DNA from: Sialis fuliginosa | Lineage: Eukaryota > Arthropoda > Insecta > Megaloptera > Sialidae | Assembly (NCBI GenBank): GCA_961205875.1 | Contig: OY540820.1 | Location: 5,084,001 to 5,148,000, forward strand | DNA: 64,000 nt | Reading direction: 5' to 3' | In this document: in pieces, positions 56,321 to 64,000 of the stretch | Position numbering within the stretch: position 1 is the stretch's first letter | How the letters are laid out: each line of letters starts with the position of its first letter | Made by a program: the position numbers and the translations under genes | The notes under the pieces: model-generated | The model's database searches: none | Seen by the model: the letters and a program-made list of their open reading frames with translations, nothing else | What the model was told of the DNA's origin: nothing

Positions 56321-58228
56321 TATTATTTTAAATTGTATATCAAGTTTTGCTAAAATAAGGAAAAACTATATGTAAACATTAATCCTAGAAATCAGTTGTG
56401 ACAAAATATGTACATATTTCTCTTCTCTGTTTGATGTAGGTGCTAATTATTTATTTATAAATTCACAATCACGTTTCGTATAATATGATTGTGTTTAAAT
56501 TATTTATATATTGTATATACATACTCATGTACTGTAATGTTACTATTACTTATTAATTAAATTAACACATTAAACGCCGTATGAACTTAGGATGCTTTTT
56601 AAATTTTTCGGTCCCATTGGCCTATATTTTAGCTTTAGATCAAAAATTAATTGTCCCAAATTTCAGACTCGTAGATCAAACCAGTGAACGGCGCAAACCG
56701 AGTCTTTTTTCCATTTGATTAACATGGGAAAATTAATTTCTTACTTATGCGTGAATAGCTTGTTGAAAAATTTATTTATTTGAATTTCCTGCAGCAGCAT
56801 ATTATATGTAGATAATTAAATTTCCTACAAAAAAGATTTCAACTGCTCAATTCATAGATCCAGTATTTTTAAAGATATATTCGTTTAAAAATTATCATAA
56901 AAAGTAAAATCCAATTTTTATAATTTTTAAATAAACATATCTTTAAAATAACTGGATTTATGAATTGAGCACTTAAATAGCGGCCATAACTGGTGCCTTT
57001 ACCTTATTTCTTTTATTTTCAAACTGACCTTTATCCTCATATTTCAACTTAAAAAGTATAGATACGTTATTTTTAACTTTAATAATTGATATATAGAGGT
57101 GTATATTTTGTATTGTTGAAAATATTTTCACTAATTTCAAGTAATTTATAATACAATGTTTCCAACTCTTCATGACGGTTAATTCAATTATTTAAATGGC
57201 AAAGAGCATATTATCCTTTTACAAAAGTAGATGGTCATCGATTTAACGATAATGTAGTGTTTTGTATGGGACAATGGCATGTCTATTAAATAGAAACCTT
57301 TGTGTTAAAAATGCGTTTTATACATATATAAAATCGAATTTTCATAAACCTTTTGAACTAATGTGTTCAATATATATGTAAATTAGAATCGATTAATCTA
57401 AAATAATCACATTTATACTCCTTATATTGATAGGTTACTGTCAATTATTAAATTTTATACGTTTTATAGTTTTTTCTGTTGTAATAATGACTACATAATT
57501 ATTTCTAATAAGCGGCAATTCTATTAATTGAGAATTTTGCAAAAAGAATAACAGATACCCCATTGACAAGAATTTTTATTTAATTTAAATAAAATAAAGA
57601 AAAATTATAAAAAATTAAAAAATAAATGTTAGGTTAGATTATCATAATAATATGAAAGCTTTTTTTGCTCTTCAGCGCCAAAAAAATTTAAAGCAACCAT
57701 CTTGTAAAATAACCGTCATAAATTTTATTTCAACTTGTTTCATTAACGAACAAGAAAACAAATACATTATTTTCATTTAGGCGATTAGTAATACTTTAAA
57801 AATTTTATGTTCTGCAAAAAAGATTTTTATTTTTAAATAAAATTTCGTAAAAACTTTTTAACGAAATTCTATGTAACCAATGAAGTGAATTCTATCTTGA
57901 TAAGTTGATTCAATTACTTGAATTGAAAAGGACATATTATCGTTCCTGTAAAGTGAATGGACATCAATTTGGTAATAATGTGCTTTTTGTTTGCAGACAA
58001 TCGTACAGCGGTTTTAAACTAAAAAACCTTTTCAGAATAAAATAAGTAAGTATTGTTAGATTTTATAAAATCTATTTGTGTCTATTTTTTTTATTATCAA
58101 CTTCAACAAATATACGATATCAGTATATTCCTGAGATCTTAACCCATTAACGCCCAAAAGAAAACAAAAACATGCAGAAGAAGTGCATTCGAACGAATAA
58201 ATTTTGCAGATATGAAGCCTATTTTGTG
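56321..58228. other. No gene; short inverted repeat and a MITE C tail
   Basis: 56,839-56,900 and 56,916-56,970 are inverse (TGCTCAATTCATAGATCCAG / CTGGATTTATGAATTGAGCA). The last ~28 bp of a MITE C lie at 56,979-57,006 (GGCCATAACTGGTGCC...TACCTTA). 57,625-57,680 resembles 41,500-41,555 (ATCATAATAATATGAAAGCT). Otherwise AT-rich. Confidence 0.45.
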
Positions 58229-58885
58229 TGAGACTAATATGCCCGGTATTATCAACAAATTTAAAGCTCCTTTAGCGCTAAATGCTCCTTTAACCTAAAT
58301 TTTGTATATTACAAACGTGATTTATATCAATATTAAGGGTCTCAATGAAAAATGTACAGTCGCCTGTAGAACTCGTCTGGCACCCTAAAGGCTACAATCG
58401 CTTACAACAATATTTAAAGACAAACATCATCTGTTATCTTTTTCTATCAAGTTTAATATATTTAAAAATTAAAATTCGGAATATCAAATATTTATTGCCA
58501 CAAAATTTATGTATACAATTTTCAATAGATTACATAATAATTTAATTGCACAAATATATATGAGTACTATAAACGAAGAGTAGTTCTTTATCTAGCAAAT
58601 GAATTTCAAAATATCTGTCTTTGTTTGATACATGGAGAAATGATTTAAATATTATAATAATCAAATGGGAGGAGCCTACTAAGTTTGTGATAAACGAAAA
58701 TGAATACAAACTGCAAGACCATTAATGCAGGTGATTGTACATAATATGCCTTGTAAAAACATAATGTAGAAAATTAAAAACCCATTTGATTAAATATATT
58801 ATGCTTGGTTCTGTTAATAATGTGACAGTTAGTTAAAGGAGCATTTAGTTAAACTTGATAATACTGGACGCTAGTCTGATATAAT
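58229..58885. mobile_element. TIR element enclosing MITE G copy 2
   Basis: AGACTAATATGCCCGGTATT at the left and AGTATTATCAAGTTTAAC... in reverse at the right pair over about 60 bp (CCGGTATTATCAA; AAATGCTCCTTTAAC). CCGGTATTAT also begins MITE H, so the two may be distant relatives. Target duplication not resolved. Without MITE G it would be about 275 bp. Confidence 0.6.
58357..58737. mobile_element. MITE G, copy 2, 381 bp, TA target
   Basis: CAGTCGCCTGTA and TGCAGGTGATTG with TA on both sides (58,355-56; 58,738-39). Nearly identical to copy 1 at 15,967. Confidence 0.88.
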
Positions 58886-59882
58886 TTTTTTTTAGATAAA
58901 TTACATTTAAAAATCAAGTTAATGTGTGTTTAAGTTATTCCATATGATTTAAACAAAATTCGAAATCACATGCTTCAGTTGGATAAAATATATTAGCATA
59001 TCACATGCCTCTATTCATATACAAATAATTCACAGCAATTAAAACACGTTTAAATATTAATGAAATTAATAACGTTAACAGATTTTGTTTATTGCAATAC
59101 TAGCATCTGATTTTTATGGAAATATTGTGAATTAATATCCATATAAAGCAACACGAATTATAAAATGAGGTGTACACAAGTGTGTACGGCGGGCGTTAAT
59201 GGGTTTATTTGGTTTAAAATGTATTATACCTAATTGTAAGTATACTTTTTTAACACTCGGTTTATACCAAGATTTTTCTTGCAAGCAAAATCAGTCCAAA
59301 ATCTTTTTGTAGGGTGCTAACGTGTTATGTTATCTATTTTGCTCTTTGTAGAAACTTAATGAATTCATAAACAACATGGCATTGACTAGGTCTGGCAGAC
59401 TTTCCAATAAGCTAATTTTAGAGGGCGGCAAAATTTCAGCGACGATGAAAAAAAAGATTTATATATGAAAAAATTTGAAAAGGGATTTTTTTATTTGTCG
59501 GGATTTTTATTTTCGGAATATTGTTCGGCACTTCAATGGTTTATATAAAATATTATAAATTTTTTTTTCTAATTTACATATATTTTATCCATTTTTCTAG
59601 TATAAATAACTATTTTCAAAATTCTAGATTTTGTACAAAAATAAACGAAAAATTCATATGGCGGCAACACAAAACAGCAGTTTATTTAATTCGAGATTGT
59701 AAAAGTTACTAAATTGATAGTACAGGTTAAAATTGAAATTTTTAATCGGCAACTGTAATTTTTAATAAAAAATCGACTGCATTTTCTCCTATATGAAATT
59801 TTCATGTTTTTTTATTATTAGTGTTTTTATACCTGTCATTTATTTAGTTAAAAAATTCATAACTAACATATACTATTTATTG
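58886..59882. other. No gene; AT-rich
   Basis: GAGGGCGGCAAAATTTCAGC near 59,421 resembles subterminal text of hAT-like elements, without defined ends. Confidence 0.35.
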
Positions 59883-59890
59883 AAGTGAAG

Positions 59891-60325
59891 CAGTGGCGTA
59901 GGAACGGGGGGGGTTTTGGGGTCGAAACCCCCCCCCCCGAAATATCCAATGTTCTTAAAATATATGAAATTATTATTACAATTTTGAATTGAATGACCTA
60001 TTTTGTGATTATAACCCCACCCGAAATATTCAATGTTCTTAAAATATGCGAAATAATTATAATAATTTTGAATTGATGACTGACTTTTCTGTTTTTTTTT
60101 TTTGATCATACAGTTAACTGCACTTACTTATATGACTAAAAAAAAGGTCTTCAATAACTACTTATTAATTAACTTTCAATTGTGAGTCCTTTTATTTTTT
60201 TTAGTCATTAGATTAGAAATTAGATTTTAGATCATTCGATTAGAAATTTTAATAATAATTTCGCATATTTTGCGACCCCCAAACATACCTCCTCCCCCTC
60301 GAAAATTTTTCTTACTACGCCACTG
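59891..60325. mobile_element. hAT-like MITE with G/C tracts, 435 bp, 8-bp TSD
   Basis: CAGTGGCGTAG and CTACGCCACTG are perfect ends; exact duplication AAGTGAAG at 59,883-59,890 and 60,326-60,333. GGGGGGGGTTTTGGGG and a run of ten C follow the left end. An AATATTCAATGTTCTTAAAA block is repeated inside. Related to the elements at 20.1 and 40.1 kb. Confidence 0.92.
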
Positions 60326-60333
60326 AAGTGAAG

Positions 60334-60813
60334 GAAAGTATTCCTAAAATATAAGATTATATGTATCTACATAATAAGTGTAACAAATCCCCTTAGGCTT
60401 TCACATATATCATAATTAATAAATTAATCTAGATTACGTCATATCCCTGACACAACAATATTACTAACGACATGTTATAGTAATCACTTGTATATTGTAG
60501 ACACCATTATGGACACGAGTAATAACACTTTAGGTATAACACCTTCTTGTACAGCGGTCTTCAAACTTAATGTTTTTAAATATTTTTTTTTATTCCATGT
60601 ATTTAGATCAGAACTGACCAACCCGCGGCCCGCGACGCTATTATGTGCGGCCCGCGGCCACATTAGAACAAATTAAGTTTTTATAATTTTTAATTATCAG
60701 GTGTTTCAGAATAATTGAGGTTGGTTTTAATTTCCCGTTGTTTTCTTGAAAATATTGTTCTATTTATGTAACTTTACTAATAATTGTAATTGATAATTTT
60801 GTTTTATAATAAA
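60334..60813. other. No gene; lone hAT-like end
   Basis: CTGACCAACCCGCGGCCCGC near 60,615 is a known style of hAT end but has no partner. Rest AT-rich. Confidence 0.35.
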
Positions 60814-60892
60814 CTAGCTGGGCCCGCGCGGCTTCGCTCGCGTAGACTACGGAATTATTGTTTAGGATTTTTGAAAAATATAGTTGAACTAG
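60814..60892 (-). mobile_element. Helitron-like 3' end, truncated copy
   Basis: CTAG (60,814-60,817), GCGCGGCTTCGCTCGCG hairpin and ATTATTGTTTAGGATTTTTG match copies 3 and 4; the copy stops near 60,892. Confidence 0.65.
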
Positions 60893-62639
60893 CGCGTTGG
60901 ACCCGGTGTTACCGTTTTTACAAAGTTACAAGTTTTTAAATACCATGTCGTGGATAACAGCCCAGAAATCAAGTTCATACAAAATGTACTAATTTTCTAA
61001 CTTTATGAATATGAAGGAATCCTTACATGAATTAAATAGTTTCAGTTTTTTGTTATGTTTTTGTGTTTGTAACATAAGTATCATCAGCTTAAATTATCTG
61101 TTCCATCCGGTGTATGTACTCGAATAATCTGTAAAATTAATGACAATTTATGTTTTTAAATACCATATCGTGCATAATAGCCCAGAAATCAAATTCATAC
61201 AAAATCTCCCCGTAGCAGAGCCATTCGTCCATATCCAACCGTGTTAGAATTTGTATGAAAAAATATTAAGAAAATAAATAGATTAGCAACAATCATAATA
61301 ATTAATTTTGATATTTTATCTATGTTTAAATTTTCAATCGATATAGGTATTTCAAAATATTTAATTGTTAACATGTGTCAAAAACTATTGAATTGTTCGA
61401 CAAAATATATGAAAAAGACGTAATCATTAGTAACATTAATTAATAAAATAAAATATTGAAACCGTAAATTATAAAATTCTGTATTCCATGGCTAGGTACT
61501 ATGTTTTATATACCTAAATTATAATATATCTAATTAAATTATTTTTATATCGTCCCCTACCAGGCAAAGTATCGTAAGAGACATTTTTTGCAAAATTGAG
61601 TTATTGTGGTTACGATTCTAAAAAACTCTTATATAAGCGACAAAATTCTCTTTCCCTGTTAAAACTTTGACTATCGTATAATCGACATTTCTTTTTAAAG
61701 AATAATAACCAGACAATGTATTGTAAGCACTGATATCTGTTTTATGAAATATCGTAACCAACAATAATATTGTATCGTAACCAGTCGTGTAGCTAGCCCT
61801 GAGTGGGCCCTGTATCGAATAGGGGGAGGAGGGGGTTTTACTTTTCTATGGACTAGGTTTTTTTCGTATAAAAGCTGGTTTATATGGTAGGTACTTTCCC
61901 GCGACGAAATAATATAGAGCTGTGATGGAGTGCTTTATTATTTATTCATTAGAGCTGAGCTTTTATCAATATGACTTCTTAAAAGTATGAACTATTATTT
62001 AACTATTTCAGTATTGATAAAGTGAACTTGTGTATTTTTTAATCAAATATCAACTTAATTTTATTCTTTAATTTTACTAATGTGTGGATTAAATTTTAAG
62101 ATATTTTAGAAAAATCATACCTGTTAAAATTTATATTACACAAATTAAATATGGTTTCTCTATAATGTTTTTTCAATATATTTTTTACCCTCAATAACTC
62201 AATTTGGTTGATATTGAAGTATGATGTAGAACAGTGCTTCCTAAACTTTTCCTACGACAGAACACTTCACAAATCCTGAAATTTTAACAGAACATTTTGG
62301 TTATTTTGTATGTAATATATAAAATAATGAAAAAAGTAAATTTAAATCAGGCAAGCATGTTTGAACTTCTCGCAGCATTTAAAACCATTGAATATTAATT
62401 TGGATATTTTTTACGCTTAAACTGATAAGACATACATACTTTATATATCGTAGTACAGATATTATTATTATTATTATTATATATGTAGAACTTATTTGAA
62501 CCCTAAAGGTATAAAGTGTTTTTTTTTTTCAATATTTAATTTTATTTACTATCTGATATCATCCCTTAAAATAAGGTCAACAGAAATATAAGAAAATATG
62601 AAAGAAATTTTAAAAATCATGGGTAAATCATGTCTTAAG
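60893..62639. other. No gene; a direct repeat and lone transposon ends
   Basis: TTTTTAAATACCAT(G/A)TCGTG...AGCCCAGAAATCAA(G/A)TTCATAC occurs at about 60,934 and 61,153. CAGTCGTGTAGCTAGCCC (61,785) and CAGTGCTTCCTAAACTTT (62,233) are hAT-type starts without partners. A (ATT)n run is at 62,461-62,480. Confidence 0.4.
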
Positions 62640-62660
62640 ACTTCCGCGGTGATCTTGATA

Positions 62661-62862
62661 TGGATCTTAGATTCTGGGTGAAAAACCGCGTCGATTTGGT
62701 CGTGTTATCGGCCAACGTTTCGTCACACATTGCAGTGGACATCTTCTAAAAGTGAAGAGTTAGAAGAGCCCTAAAGATGTCCACTGCAATGTGTGACGAA
62801 ACGTTGGTCGATAACACGACCAAATCGACACGGCTTACACACAGAAGCCAAGATCCATTTTC
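62661..62862. repeat. Penelope-type termini in inverted arrangement
   Basis: Left arm 62,661-62,751 (read on -) and right arm 62,770-62,862 (read on +) both run AGATGTCCACTGCAATGTGT, GACGAAACGTTGG, CGATAACACGACCAAATCGA and end near AAGATCCA. The right arm is the same sequence that opens the window. About 18 bp separate the arms. Confidence 0.65.
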
Positions 62863-63716
62863 ATGGGTTATTAGAAATCTAACTTTACATTTTCAATAAA
62901 ATCCAGTAATTTTCAACCCCCTGTTTATTTATTATATTTTTAGTTTGATGATGACTATGACTATGACAGCTTGCATTTAATTTTTTCTTCAATAAGTTCT
63001 GTCGTTTAAACAAATATTTTTTCTTATTCGCTCTTTCAAAAATAATTTGAAAATTCAAAAATTGACTTAACTTATTATAAGTCTCATTAATTTTATTTTA
63101 TCTTTTTTTAGTTTGCCAGAAATATTTTTTTCGAAAATATTAGAAACACGTTCCTAGGTACACTGTTAACTGTCAGTATTACGTATAAGATATTTTTTTA
63201 GTCTTTAGCGACGAGGTGAAACGAGAGTCAAGTAAGTCCAGTCTCGTCTCGGTTTTTGGATTACAATACATCAAATAAAGTGTTAAATATTTAGAACATA
63301 GAATAAATTTGTTTGTATAAAAATAAAACATTATTAATATCCATTGTGAAAGAAATTCCGTAAGGAATTGCATTTTGAATTTTCTATTAAATGTTCACCA
63401 TTCCACTAAAGAATTGATTCTCCCTTATTGTTAGTCACATTTCAATGCCCCCAGCAAGGATTCCGTCTACTGTGCCTTGACTTCCAAATGCTCGCCAAGT
63501 ATAATGGAACTAGGAACATTGTAAAAAGATTCAACTAACATAAAATTTTCTTTAAAAAATAAAATAAACCCGGATTGTAAAAATTTGTTCTTTATCTTTT
63601 TCTTAAATTTTTAATAGCGCAATTTTTTTTTTAAATATACGAAAATTCGTAATCTATAAAAAAAACATAATTTGTTACCCCGGGGCCCTCGAGCCTCTAG
63701 TTACGGCCCTGCACAC
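62863..63716. other. No gene; family D fragment and a hAT-like end
   Basis: 63,000-63,190 resembles family D (TTTGCCAGAAATATTTTT; TCAGTATTACGTATAAGA). AGCCTCTAGTTACGGCCCTG near 63,690 is a lone hAT-type end. Confidence 0.4.
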
Positions 63717-63868
63717 ACTGGCCGAATGTCATCAAATTAAGCTGTTTTACAATTAAGTGTCTGTAGATTTTGATTCAGTATCAATAAATATTTCTAATTT
63801 TGTAGGTACATTTAATTAAACAAGTGTCCAACAGTGGGCTATGTTCCAAGACTGGTGCCATACCTTAT
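63717..63868 (-). mobile_element. MITE C, copy 10, truncated
   Basis: CACTGGCCGAATGTCATCAA to CCAAGACTGGTGCCATACCT; the degraded terminal ~150 bp of the family (copy 9 is the tail at 56,979). Confidence 0.65.
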
Positions 63869-63955
63869 TAGCACACCCAAAGCATACTATGCTTTGCAGT
63901 GTGGTATTACTCTCGTCCCATTTTATTTTCGTATGAAATTTGATAAAACGAGCAT
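63869..63955. repeat. 87-bp repeat shared with 36,510-36,595
   Basis: AGCACACCCAAAGCATACTA through GTATGAAATTTGATAAAACG is the inverse of the block at 36.5 kb, with few differences. Class unknown; the window ends shortly after. Confidence 0.6.
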
Positions 63956-64000
63956 TATATATTAATTTTCTTTTTTTAACTTCCCAACTGAAGTTATTGT

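Noticed and set aside
1-64000. tRNA, rRNA or CRISPR features, or a multi-gene defence or biosynthetic system
   Set aside because: No TTCGA-type tRNA arms with paired stems, no rRNA text, no spaced identical short repeats and no clustered genes were found by eye.

Overview
The window is animal nuclear DNA, most probably insect. It holds a RR-2 chitin-binding cuticular protein gene and a spliced nucleolar gene with GT-AG introns, in a very AT-rich background packed with small DNA transposons. Most introns of the nucleolar gene are only 53-62 bp, which is common in small-intron insects such as some Hemiptera. That placement is inference; nothing here fixes the order. No bacterial operons, CRISPR arrays, rRNA or tRNA genes were seen.

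Two genes are secure. The first is an eleven-exon gene on the + strand (47,960-51,924; 762 codons) for NOC3, a nucleolar factor of 60S ribosome biogenesis. Its first coding exon is the ATG alone, and one of its two longest introns is enlarged by a 424-bp MITE. The second is a single-exon RR-2 cuticular protein gene on the - strand (54,191-55,018) with a TATA box and a downstream poly(A) signal. They lie 2.3 kb apart with converging 3' ends, and there is no sign that they work together. A 87-codon reading frame at 33,132-33,395 (-) may be a small membrane-protein gene. A decayed mariner transposase lies at about 3,160-3,800 (-).

Almost everything else is mobile DNA, much of it nested. Left part (1-14 kb): tandem 175-bp units resembling Penelope-type termini, Helitron-like elements, a mariner relic inside another repeat, a hAT-type MITE, an inverted pair of one repeat family and a perfect 107-bp inverted repeat. 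Middle (14-33 kb): Helitrons, a pogo-like element with two elements inside it, several copies of a 560-bp MITE, a 172-bp satellite, and a TIR element enclosing two opposed hammerhead-ribozyme motifs. Right-middle (33-47 kb): hAT-type elements with exact 8-bp target duplications, two 332-bp Harbinger-type MITEs with 3-bp duplications (one with a matching empty site elsewhere in the window) and an 844-bp foldback element. Far right (52-64 kb): further MITE copies, another hAT-type element and a Penelope-type terminus in inverted arrangement.

No undescribed multi-gene system was found. The most notable items are the paired hammerhead motifs, the set of transposons dated and classed by their target duplications, and the empty site. 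Repeat boundaries and similarities were judged by eye; where a target duplication is quoted it was read directly from the sequence.
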